Source: Blastomyces gilchristii SLH14081
Taxonomy: Eukaryota; Ascomycota; Eurotiomycetes; Onygenales; Ajellomycetaceae
Direction: 5' to 3'
NCBI RefSeq assembly: GCF_000003855.2
Contig: NW_003101674.1
Span: forward strand, 2,293,042 to 2,357,041
DNA length: 64,000 nt
A program made the translations under genes and the position numbers. Below the pieces are notes generated by a model, which was not told the DNA's origin, searched no databases, and worked only from the letters and a program-made list of their open reading frames with translations. The first letter of the stretch is position 1. Each line of letters opens with the position of its first letter. Positions 47,258 to 58,484 of this stretch are shown here, piece by piece.

Positions 47258-48008
47258 ACAGACATGTGAGGACACACACAAGTTTACAGAAGAGAAAACC
47301 AATCAATTTCCTTCCTAAATAATGTCCGACCAATCACTTGACGGGGGAGTCGAGTTTTTGTAAGCCAAGAATATTATCTAAGCTTGTAGAATTTTTCTCA
47401 TAGCCGCCTCCCCTCCCATTGGCTGGTTTCGAGGAAATGGCCCCTGTCGCCCTTGAGTCCCTTCCCTTCCCCCACAGAAAACATCTTGGTAACTTGGTAG
47501 TTAAGCTCCACCCGAGCCGACGCCATTCCATTCCTGAAACAACACAACAAATATGAAGCCACTTTCGTCATTGCCAAGCCGCGGGCATTTCGGGGGAAAT
47601 GCTTAAGTTAAGGGTTGGGTTGTGCACGGGTGTTCTTCATACTACCTAAGGTAACAATAATAATCAAAAGTATTCAACTGTGTATCAGTTCGCGTGTACC
47701 TTTCTAATAATAGGTAACGTAACGCGGATACCTAGGTACGATCGATACTTCCCGTTGAGGTAACTAGGAGTTAGAGAAGTGCGTGAAAACGGAACAGAAA
47801 AAGAGAATATCAAGAACGAAGCGGTTGGAGGCAAATTACTCCACTTAGCAGGCGCATGTGGAGTTGTGCTATCCTTCGATTCTTCCAGTTGTGTCACTTG
47901 TGTACGCAGTGTATGAATCTTCCTTGTTTCCTTCTCTGCTGAGATTGGGTAGAAAAAGTAGAGGCAGGTTGTCTTCCCAGATGGATGTGCCACAATATGA
48001 CTGCCTGT

Positions 48009-48010
<2 letters not shown>

Positions 48011-48041
<31 letters not shown>
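48011..48041. repeat. Poly(T) tract, 31 T
   Basis: Uninterrupted T run in the 5.5 kb gene-poor region. Confidence 0.9.
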
Positions 48042-48043
<2 letters not shown>

Positions 48044-48934
48044 GTATGCCACGTTCATGTAATGAAACAAGTTCCAAACTGCTGCTCTTAACACCGATGT
48101 CACACTTCTTCAGTCAGAGTAGTCTACACAGCGCCACCACGAGTTCGGACTTCTGAGTGCCCCGTCCGGATGCTGACTCTGTAAGCTTTCGTCATCTATC
48201 TGTCAGCTACTGGGGCAAAGGAGCTCAATCACGATTCACCACCAATTAACACTGGAGGAAGAGGAACACACAGGAGAGCTAGCCTTGGTTGACACTAATC
48301 AGACTCGCGTGACGTGAGGAAAGTTGGAGAACATTGTTCAATTGTTAAAAGTGCAATTGACAGATGGAGATCCCATCCACATGCAAAGTCAATTGATCCA
48401 ACACAACTCAAACCAGACCAAGCGCACGCGATCAAACAGACTAGGTAGATAGGACTAGTTATCTAAGGTACATGTACATACATGTATCAATATGCCCCAA
48501 TCGATTGGGACGACGATGAGTGATGAACGAACCTGTGCCAGGCGCTCGTATGCAGAGAGATGATAATTGATATTTTATTAGAAATAGCCTGTGTGCCAGG
48601 GCGGCGGGTTTCTCTGCGCTGGTGCTTGGTTGATCTGATCCTATCTTTCTAAAAAAAATCAAATGTTTCAACTTTTTTCTTTCTCAGGAGTTAGATCCCT
48701 TTTTCTTAGAGAAAGGGAGGGGCGAGGTTAATCGCTATAACAGGGTAATATGGGGAACTTCCTTTATAGCAGCAGTAACATACTATGTACAGAGTAATGA
48801 TATGAACTGATTCAATATCCGCAGTTTTTGCAGCGGGTCGCTTCCTACAGACACAGACACAGATCATCATCAGAAAGCACAATAATAATTATCAATCTTA
48901 TGCACAGCACGGCCCATTTCGGAATAGCCATCGC

Positions 48935-48970
48935 ATTTTTATTTTTATTTTTATTTTTATTTTTATTTTT
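48935..48970. repeat. (ATTTTT)x6 hexanucleotide repeat
   Basis: Six perfect hexamers followed directly by an A run. The complementary type of hexamer array (AAAAAT) occurs at 62135-62182. Confidence 0.9.
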
Positions 48971-49296
48971 AAAAAAAGCCATTAGTTATGAACTCGATAC
49001 GAGGACCCCGGAACTTCACCACGATGATCACCGTACAAACACGAGGAAAGGCGGGACGGGGTCTGCAGACTTGTAGGTCTTGTAGGCGGTTTGATTGCAA
49101 GGGCGGGTGTTTGGCACTGTTGGTGTTTGGGAGAACAATAATTTCTAACGTTAGTTAACTATGCGACACATCAAAATATGAGGATTATCCGCCAGAAGCG
49201 ATCCCGATTCCGCAAACTAACAAACAAATTTCCCAATTGCGAATCGCATCCGTTCGCTTATGAATAGTTACAGAAGGCATCCATATGTGTAGTTAC

Positions 49297-49297
<1 letters not shown>

Positions 49298-49390
<93 letters not shown>
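49298..49390. repeat. (TTA)x31 trinucleotide microsatellite
   Basis: 93 bp of perfect TTA repeats, the longest perfect microsatellite in the window. On the minus strand it reads as poly-Asn in one frame, which is not a protein signal. A strong candidate for length polymorphism between isolates. Confidence 0.95.
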
Positions 49391-49392
<2 letters not shown>

Positions 49393-50958
49393 ATAAAAGA
49401 GTGGGGGTGAATAATAGATAGCCATGCATTCGCCATGACTTCTTTCAAGCTTCGATTTGACACCCTGCTGGGCCATGCTTTACTTCATCTCTTCTTGAAT
49501 GTTTCGTTAATAATCCAAGGCTAGCTTTCGCTTGATGGAGCTTGGAAAAGAGCAGAGTTCTACTCAGTCACTGCTGCTTGTCAATCTCATCTCTCTCTCT
49601 ATCTCTCCGTGTCTGCTGCTGAGCATCAACATAAAAATAGCACACATGGGAAGTGGGACTTTGCTTGTTCTTGCCCACTATTACGAGGAGCAGGAATAAT
49701 CTAGTCAAGTCCATCCATAGTCACCCATGCGATAAAGTATATTCTTAAGCAGTGGTGATTCCAAGAGGAAACGGGTGATACTGCGATTGTGATGATCTCT
49801 TCTTATTCGGCACATCAATCACTACAATTCTTTGGAAAACAAATAAAATGAATGCCTTGGGTATACATATAAAGTTATCTACGGCGGCATGCCTAGAGTA
49901 CTCAGAAAGTAAACATGGTCGCTTGCTTGAATTACTTGTTTTGTGCTATACAGAGTATGGAACCATGAAAGATGACTGATAGAAGTGATTAAAAAGAGAA
50001 TATATTATTTATAGAAGCAGATTCATACAGAGATTAAATGTTTCAATGAAGAAATTGTACTGTACAGTACGGAGTACTTTAAAAAGTATGACGATATGCC
50101 ATGACATTTTATTTTCATATATTGGGGGGGAAGGAGGGGGGGTAGCTAGTTACGATACGACCCCGTATATGTCCTATACATATAAGAAAAACATTAAAAA
50201 AGACAAAATAGAAAAGGAAACAGAGAAACTTTCTCATAAGCCATATCTCACCTCAACTCACTCATGCTCTAGATAGAAAAGGGGAAAAAAAAACCTTATG
50301 GCCCCTGACCGAGCCCATCCATCATCCCAAGGTTTCCCCCAAGGCTTCTTGCCATTTATAACGTAGTATGTGAAAAACTAAGTTTTATGCCCTGTGCCGT
50401 GGATCCTGTGGCCTCGGGTGTCACACCAAATACAAGGGGGGAAAAAATGAGAGAGGTGGGGGAGGGGGGAGGAAGAAGACGAGGGAAGGAAGGCAGATAG
50501 GAGGAAGTGGAGGAGGTGAAAAGGATAACAGCGCGTGGAGGGGTAGAGATTGGGTTGAGGGAAACATAAGAGATCGCTTGTTTTTCCTTGCCCACCCTTC
50601 TACTAACAAGAGCGAGTCATGCTATCAGCTGTATATATAAAATGATAATATATAGATATCAAAAAGCTAGACAAAAACAGCACAATATGATCGTTAGAGG
50701 AAGGGGAAAAAAGAAAGTAGTGCAGGCATAGAATATATAAGGAAATCATGAAAGGGGGGAGACAGGGAGACGATATCGGAGTCAAAAATCAGCATCAAGA
50801 GCAAGGTAAGAAGGGAGGTTGGGGGAAAAGAAATTCAAGGACAAGATCTAGCCAGATCTATACACGACAAGTCGCAATCAAGATTCAGCATCCCATACAT
50901 ATACCCACACAGAATCCAACAGAAGAAGGGAAAGAAAAAGAAAAACAAAACATCATCA

Positions 50959-53338
50959 TTAAACAACCTTCTGCCCCTGCAACCTTCTGCCCCTCCTCCC
51001 CAACAACGTCGCATTATCTAAACTAAGCTCAAACGGCTGTCTCGCCGACCGCGCTGCATTCTCCCTCGCCGCCGCCGCAACAGTAGAACTATGCGTCCCA
51101 TAACCGCCACCGCCCTGCTGTCGTGGCGCTTGTCTCTGCCGCTGTTGCTGTTGTTCACGCTGTCTCGCCTGCGCCGCCGCACTGGGTTGCGTAGCAGCGG
51201 TTGCATTCAGATTCGTAGATTTCAACTTTGCCTCCATGGTTGCTACTTCGGTCGGGTTATGCCCCGCCCGTGGCGCTACCTTGGCGGGATTCGCGGCATG
51301 TTTATCTTGATCGTAATAAATTATTCCCTCGAGATCTTCGTCATTATCGCTGTTGTCATCATCGAAGTCTTCATTGAGCGGGTTGAGGGGTGCATGGAAG
51401 CCCTGTTTGAAATTGTTGCGTCGTTTGCCTTCTTCTTCTTGGCGGTGGACGGCGTAACTGATATCGAAGACTTCGCGGAGATTGATGGCCCCTGGCGATC
51501 GGAAATCCATCTTGCGATCCATCACTGCGGCGGGGGTTTCTAGGAATTGCGCATGGAGGGCGGAGGGAGTTGCGAGCGGTGGCGCATCGGCGGCCGCGTG
51601 GGTTTCTTCGTTCGTTTGTTTGATCCACGGGTGTTGCAGGAACTCTTTGATGGTGAAGCGTTTTTCCGGGTCGACAGTTAACAGGTGGGAGACGAGGTCT
51701 TGGGCGGGTTTAGAGATGTCGTCCCACCAAGGAGAGAGGAAAGTATATTGACCCCGAGCGACTTTCTCGGTTAGGACTTGGATGCTCTCATCATAGAATG
51801 GAGGGAAGCCGCATAGCAGTGTATAGAGGACACAGCCTAAAGCCCACATATCGACGCTTTTGGAATAACGTTCATCCTTGACGATCTCAGGGGCAGTGTA
51901 ACCAACTGTACCGCATGGCGTCATCGTTTCGCTATCCCATATTACCTTGGACAGACCGAAGTCTGCCACTTTGATCTGACCAATACCGCCACCCCCAACA
52001 CCGGGAGTGAACTCGCCCTCATCGGCTTTTTCTTCGTCACCAGGAGCAGGTGGTTTTGGATTTTTGGTTGGAATGAAAGGAACAGGATAAAACAGGAGAT
52101 TTTCAGGTTTGATGTCACTGCGGGAGGAAGAAAATTGGGCTATTAGCGGAGTTGCGTTATCAAAGGGGACGTCATGACGCTACGTAAAATGAATACGTAC
52201 CGGTGAACAACGCCACAGTGTTCATGTAGATATTCTATTGCTTTTGCGACTTGTAGGATAACATGGCGACTGAGGTCTTCGCTAAAGTATGTCAACCGAA
52301 CGATTTGGTGAAAGAGTTCGCCCCCAGGGCAAAGCTCAAGGACGATATAGTAAAACTGCCTCGACTCTGAGAACTCGATCAATTTGACGATATTGGGATG
52401 GTCGATTTGGCGCATTATTTGAACTTCTTTGAGGATGTTGGCTCGCTTTATGGAATAAAGAAAATATGGAAAACCAAGGAGTTAGTGACACACTAGGGGT
52501 ATGGTTTGGTGCGAAGAGTGCTAGATAGCCAAATCTTGTAAAGAATATTCCAAAACTTGTATCCAAAAGAAATCGAATCCAAGAGGTGAAAACTTAGGAG
52601 TCAAGTAAGACTCACCTCCACGACCTGTTTTTGCTTCTTCTTGAGGTCCGGATGAAGATGAGCCTCGCCCTAGAATTCCACTCTTCGATGTTGGCGAGAG
52701 TATAAACGAAGAAAGAATAAAGATGAAAGTTGGATAGAGAGAAAGTGAAAAGAACCAAGGCGCGCCGCATGCTGACAGAATGTGTCGCAATGCGAAAATA
52801 AAGAAGACACCACATATTAAAAAACAAATGGGGGAGTGGGAGAGGGAAGAAGGAAATGGTCCGGTGTCAGGTGACGGATGCATACCTGTTTGGAGTTCAT
52901 CTCGAATTTCCGCACGACCTTGATAGCAACCTCCTTAAATTTCCCAGTCGTATCTCTGGCTCGATATACATTACTGAAAGCACCATCGCCCATTTTCTCG
53001 ACTAACTCCCATCTCTCCAGTCCCGGGTATTTTGGCATCATTGACCTACTCCGTCTCTCCTCCGCGATTATCTGCTCGATTTCCGACTCATGCACTCGTG
53101 AGCCTTTATTGGCTGCTGTCCCTGTTTGTTTTGATCCTGGCGCATTAGAGGCATCCTTTGGTGGTAATCTGCAATCCAAAGCATCCAAACCGCGGATAGC
53201 AGGATATTGGCCTTGAGGCTGTTTCTGTTGTTCTGCGTGGATGGTAGAGACATTTGTGGTGGGCTCCGCGTGGGGTGTGGCTACGCGGGCCTGCTTGCCA
53301 TGACGTATGAAATTCTTGAGGCTCTGAATAGTACTCAT
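50959..53338 (-). CDS. srkA: Ser/Thr kinase, Rck2/SrkA (MAPK-activated kinase) type
   Basis: Three exons on the minus strand: 53338-52886, 52445-52201 and 52117-50959 (1857 nt, 618 residues). Joins restore NSKQRANILKEVQIM and GVVHRDIKPENLL. The kinase domain starts near residue 107 with GDGAFSNV and AIKVVRKF. HRDIKPEN, VADFGLSK, the activation segment TPCGTVGYTAPE and the downstream DMWALGCVLYTLLCG are intact. An insert of about 40 residues between PENLL and DFG (NPKPPAPGDEE...GGGGIGQ) is typical of the Rck2/Srk1/SrkA branch of CaMK-like kinases. These are phosphorylated by the Hog1/SakA stress MAPK and control translation and cell cycle under stress. The C-terminus has an acidic stretch (DDDNSDNDEDLEG), a Gln/Arg-rich segment and a basic end (LLGRRGRR). 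Intron 1 is long for this genome (439 nt). Confidence 0.93.
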
Positions 53339-53901
53339 GACGGGCAAAATCAGTCTCCTAGGAGCTGCTGATTGTACGGAGCGTCTTTCAAATAATGAAC
53401 AGGAGGTCAGGTCAGGTCAGGTTAGGTCCGTTAGGTTATAAGGAGTGGCTCGAGGGAGGCTATCCCGTCGAAGGACGGGAAGTATATAGGCGGCAAATCA
53501 CGACGGCTTTGCGAGGACTCAAAGCGAGGATGTCAATGATAGGGAGGCCAGAAGGAGTTTAAAGGAACGACAATCAGGTCAGGGTAAAAATCGATCCCAG
53601 GTCTGAAAAGTGGTGGGAGGGAAAGGAGCCTGGCTGCCGATAGATGGTAATTCGAGGGGATGGCTGGCGGTAGTAAAGCGCCGAAGAAGGCGAATGGAAC
53701 AAGCCACCTGGGCAGAAGAAGGAAGGGCAGGAAGGAAGAAGCGGCTAGCCAACGACAAGGGATACAAGGAGATACAAGGGAATATAAGAGAACGGGAAAT
53801 TAGAGAGTTAACCAGAGGGAGAGAGAGGTTAAGGAGGAAGAGGAATAATAACGACAAGGGGAGAGAGATCGCGGCATCAGCGGCGGTACGGCTGGTTGGT
53901 A

Positions 53902-54126
53902 TTAAAAATCTTGATTGTCGCAGGTCTTGGCGATGAAGCGCAGGTCAGGTGAGGGGGGCGGCTGGTGGGGGCTGAGGAAAACGTCATAGGGGAAGAGCCA
54001 GTAAGTACTTCGAGTATGCGGGTTTTCATCATAATTGTCGATTCCAAACACAGTAATCTGATATAGCCTTGGTTTTCCATCACGATGCGGGCTGGCTAGT
54101 AGATCTTCATACATTGATATGATCAA
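53902..54126 (-). other. Unassigned open frame, possibly a gene fragment
   Basis: 74 residues without low complexity. The middle part reads like an ordinary folded protein (RLYQITVFGIDNYDENPHTR). There is no signal peptide, no domain I recognise and no clear splice continuation on either side. It lies about 560 bp upstream of the kinase start. It could be a fragment of a decayed gene or chance. Confidence 0.2.
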
Positions 54127-56967
54127 GCACCAACAGCGCTGATGTCATCGACTGCCCTTGGTAAGCCCCACCAGGAGACCTTCGCCTAACCCTTGTCTGG
54201 CTTCATTCAATCTTACAGAGACAATGTATTAAGTGTCCTACTCAGACACACAATAATAATACACAAATGCATACAGTGTGAATAGAGCTGTTGACTGTCC
54301 TGATAGTATGCAGGGAAAAGTAACGGAGAAAAAAAAAACTACTAGGCAAAAATTCGATCACCATCTCATAATCTCAATGGGACAGCGCGTTGGGCACGGT
54401 AGCTGGTAGCTGCCGGGATGGGGATTCCAATAGTTACCGGAGTTCATGCTATAGAGGCTTTGACGCCTAACTGGCAAGCCGGACTTTAGGCATCAGGCCC
54501 CTAATGGGCCCCAAACCATTTTAGGGATTTTGTCAACATGGGATGCCAGAAGATCCATGGTTCCACCCCTGGCTTATTTAACTAGTCATGTCCATGCCCG
54601 CCAGCTATTTTGATAACCAAGAGTACTCTACATTTTCCGATCGATACAAGCTGAATATCCATTGTTTTAAATTGTCAATGGTGTACTCCACATATATGGA
54701 AACTGAGAAGTACTCTCTAATCAAACCAATGTCTTGTTTTCTAACCAGTGTTCTGCGTCTTTTCTGCGCAGGCTCAACTTCCAAACCCCTGTTCTATCTA
54801 TCCTTTCGTCATCACTCACCTCTATTTCAAGCTACATTCAGCGCAGGTTATATCAATTTTACATTATAAACCAAGAACCTATATAATTGAGCTTCAATTA
54901 AAACAAAAAAGGACAAAAACAAAGAAAAGAAAACCATATAATGAGTGTTACTTAAGATATTTAAACTATTGACCCTGTGCACGTCAGTGATCAACAGATC
55001 ATCATCTCTGAGCCTTTGTAAGTTAAATAGACCCTGCAGTCCGGAAAAATGCATCTATCTCTGCTAAACATTAATTGAGACTAAAATAGGCGTGGATATG
55101 CATACGCCATGGAAAGTAATTGCTTTTCCATCCATCAGTGCTGGAGAACCCGTCTCTGAGGTCCACAGTGTATCTCCAGCTGTTATATAGGCCTAAATGA
55201 CCTTCGCTCTCGATCTGCATTGCCTCAATACCACCGACAACGGAAGCATATCTGAAAAGTCATGGCACCTTCTTCTTCCTCACTGCCCCCGCGCCAGCGG
55301 GAAGCTGGCTGGCTCATCATCAATGATCCGGCATATCTTGAAATGGAGCCCTTTGACGTCTGGACTGTGCGACTCTTTGCTTCTACTCCGATGTCGAGCT
55401 GGGTCAGGCTTGATGCCAGCCTCGAAGGGAATGACAATATTTTACCCACTTTAAGGAGCACCCGAGGCCATCACAGCCAAGGGCTACTAACCTCTGAGCA
55501 TCGCCTTTGAAATAACTCTCAGACTGCACCGGCAAAGAAGAAGGGGGAAAGAGGTAATACGTCCTTTCTTCAGAGTATCTTTCTGGATAAATGTGTCATA
55601 TTTTCATTTACCTGTGAGGCTTTACTCTAGTTTATGTTCTTGGTGATGATAAGTCTGCTCCTCTCATTGAATGTACTGTACAACACATTGTTTATTCCCC
55701 AGACTGCTTTCTCTTCATCAAGCACTTGCTATACTTCCTGATTCCACTGCTGCTGAAGAGCATGTTGCTTAAATATTTCATGATAGTGAATGATTATTCG
55801 CAAGGAGTTGATTAGCTGGTTAAGATGGACGGCGTTGTTTCGCTGCAAATGTTGGTTTGAAGGGGTGCTGGCTTGATTCAGGGGAGGGAGGTGATGGGAA
55901 TGAGAATACTCTGCTTTCCCACAGAGCAGATGACGATCGATGATAGCCGCCTCTTTTAATCCCAAGTGAGGGTAAGTGTAACAATATGCCAAACGGGCCA
56001 TACGCACGTGTATGTGATATTCTAGCAAGTATGTAGCTAGGTGTTGTGTGGGTAAACGAAAGTGGCTTGGAAGTACATGAGAATGTACAGGCAACAATAG
56101 TAAAGCGTGTTATCCGTGGTTTGCGAAGGCTATGGAAAATGGATTCTGTATATTACAATAAGTCGTCTTCGCAAAGGTGATGTCTGGTATGTGAGTTTGT
56201 CAGGGGTGGCAGTAGAGACGACAAATATATTATACCTAAGCGATGCAACTCCATTTTCTTGACAGAATGAAATTTATATATAATATATTAAATTAATGAA
56301 ATTTAATTATAAACTCCTGAGTGAGAGTTCGGAGATAACCAAGCTACAGTTCGTTTTCTCTTCCTGATCCATCAATTCTCCATTGTGTGAGAGTTCCTCC
56401 TGACAGTGAAATGAATGTAACTGATATGTGATGGTCTAGCAGTTCTTCATTCACTCACTGGCAGTGTATCATTCCTATTTCCCACGTACAAATAGAAGGA
56501 AAAGCTGCTGATGAATCAAAGCATTGTATTTTTTTATTCCCGTTATTTCTTTACTTTTTTTTTTATGGCACGAGGGCGTATCAGATAGCCACTTCTGAAC
56601 CCCACGCAAGATCAAAAGTGTACAATTACGATTTACTTTGACAAAAATGCACGTTGATCTCAAGTATTCACTCATCTGTGTCTTTTTTTACATGTACCGC
56701 CGAGTTCTTTCTGTCACCATCTTCATGAACAAGCCTCCCGCCGTAAGAAGCCCCCCATTCGTGGACCACTTTTCGACTTTGAAACCAGCCTGCTTCACTT
56801 AGAGGAACACAAATGTATCACTCCATGAGAAAACTCGCGAAACAAAGAGAAACCACGCTCCTCGAGTCTACTCTGTCAGAATTTAATAACGGGAGTCACC
56901 CGACGTTCTCCAGTCTCTGCCGTGGAGCCTTTTCCAAGTATCCGCCGCACCAGTTTCAAATATGGTT

Positions 56968-57057
56968 GCTAGCTTTTCTAGTTCTCGAGGAGACGGCGAG
57001 GTTCTGTGCCATCGTCCATTTTCAGAGGAGTTCGCCGTCATACCTAGAAAAGCTAGC
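56968..57057. repeat. 90-bp nested inverted repeat (long hairpin)
   Basis: Outer arms GCTAGCTTTTCTAG (56968-56981) and CTAGAAAAGCTAGC (57044-57057) are perfect 14-bp complements. Inner arms GACGGCGA (56992-56999) and TCGCCGTC (57032-57039) are perfect 8-bp complements. TCTG and CAGA pair further inside. A copy of CTCCTCGAG (56858-56866) is complementary to CTCGAGGAG (56984-56992), giving an alternative fold. No flanking protein gene explains it. Confidence 0.85.
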
Positions 57058-57452
57058 TGATTCTAGACTTACAAAGCGTTGCTTTTGAAATCAGAACCAC
57101 CATGACCACGGAGAATGCTTCTTTCTGACTATCATTCCTACTCACTTATGTCACGCCGTCCAGATACGGGGATGGCGTCGGACTGGGAGACCGGAGATAA
57201 ATAATGATGACCACGCCATGTACTTTGGCTGGCGCTGGCCATCGCTAAACGGTAACATATCTATCTATTGGCTTTCGGCAATCGGGGAAAAGGTGGGGAA
57301 ACCATGTTTGTTGGAAGCTAATCTGTACCGATAGATGGGAAGAACCGTGGAACGACCCTGTCTCACTCAACACGCAATCTCCGTTAGATCATCAGGGGAG
57401 AAGTTAGCCGTACTGCTCTGTAGGCGAAGAGAATGGTAGATGGAAAGGGAAC

Positions 57453-57485
57453 CTCCACCCTCCACCCACCACCCACCACCCACCA
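57453..57485. repeat. CCACCCA-type short tandem repeat
   Basis: About five copies of a 7-bp unit CCACCCA/CCACCAC in a C-rich strand. Confidence 0.8.
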
Positions 57486-58484
57486 TCAAGGGATTTGGGC
57501 TGTTGATTCCTATGAGCCAGTAAAGCACTGGGACTGAGTTTTAGAGAGGTTCTGGTGATGTCGTAGGGAAACGTTTTGGAGCGGATTTCGTGGGACGCCG
57601 CCATTTCCCAAGCGTACCACTATGGACGAAATAAATGCATAACTAATGCCCGGATTTCCCCATCGCCATAACTTTCGTTCAATTATGTACTGTACATAGT
57701 TACTCGGGAGGCGGTGTTGATTGAGTCTTCTGTGGGCAATTTTCTTTTTCTTCCCAATGAATCTGTTGGACGAGTTCGCTGCTCCCTTATGATACAGGAA
57801 GGAAGGACATTTGAGAAAATTCCTGGTTGGAGGATGTTGTGACCTTTGTGGGCCGAATACTCCGTACAAAACGCGGCAAATGTAAGTTAACTATGTAGAT
57901 CTCTTCCTGGGGCTGCGGCCAAGGGGCTCCACCTTCGCAAACCAGCGTCTTGGCGCGTAGGGCTCCAATTAGGTTCAACCCTCCACTGCCCATTTCTGCG
58001 CATTTCACTGGTAAACGACGCATTATTATATTTCCCTGCGTAATCCCGAAACTCGGCAGACTGACATCAAAATCTGCGGGGTGCTGGGGTTTTGAGCAGC
58101 ATTAGGTGATATCGGCTTGAGCTCAGTTCTCGGTCCCTGCAACCGCGTGGGGACGCCATACCCACAGTCCGTTAACCAGCGAGAGGTGGGGATAGGGAAG
58201 CAGTGCTTCTGCTGCGAAGATAGGGTGTCAAGGGACTCTAGCAAAGATCAGCAAATGCCGGCGCGCTGTCAGATTGTTTTAGGGGTCCGTAGTTTCAACC
58301 CCGCTTGAACCAACGACATGGAACACACGACTGCCGGATATCTTCCAGCAGGATGGGACGTTGCTGGAGTTATTTAGGCAGAGGCAGCCCGCCCTTGAGC
58401 GTCGAAGTTGGTGGTGTTTGAGACGTATTCTTCAGAAATAACCTCCTCCAGGTGGTCGTGAGAGTCTCCCTATAAACGTTGAAC

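Larger units (their letters stand above)
45410..50958. other. 5.5 kb gene-poor, repeat-rich region
   Basis: The longest gap in the window, between the SV2-like transporter start and the SrkA-like kinase stop. It holds homopolymers, several micro- and minisatellites (listed separately) and repeated TACTCCGTA-type motifs. Open frames here are low-complexity (for example Asn-only translation of the TTA repeat). No gene or RNA is supported. Confidence 0.65.
53339..58484. other. 5.1 kb divergent gene-poor region
   Basis: Upstream regions of the SrkA-like kinase (left) and the carboxypeptidase relic (right), with no gene I can support between. A 75-codon minus-strand open frame at 53902-54126 has a protein-like segment (ITVFGIDNYDENPHTRSTYWLFP) but no recognised family. 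Another at 55262-55510 (+) is unassigned. A nested hairpin at 56968-57057 and a CACC-rich repeat at 57453-57485 are the main structures. Confidence 0.6.

Noticed and set aside
49258..49476. Minus-strand open frame with a long poly-Asn stretch
   Set aside because: It is the translation of the TTA microsatellite; flanks are not protein-like.
55197..55510. Two overlapping + strand open frames of about 80 codons
   Set aside because: The frame starting at 55262 has a somewhat protein-like segment (WLIINDPAYLEMEPFDVW) but no family or continuation; left unassigned.
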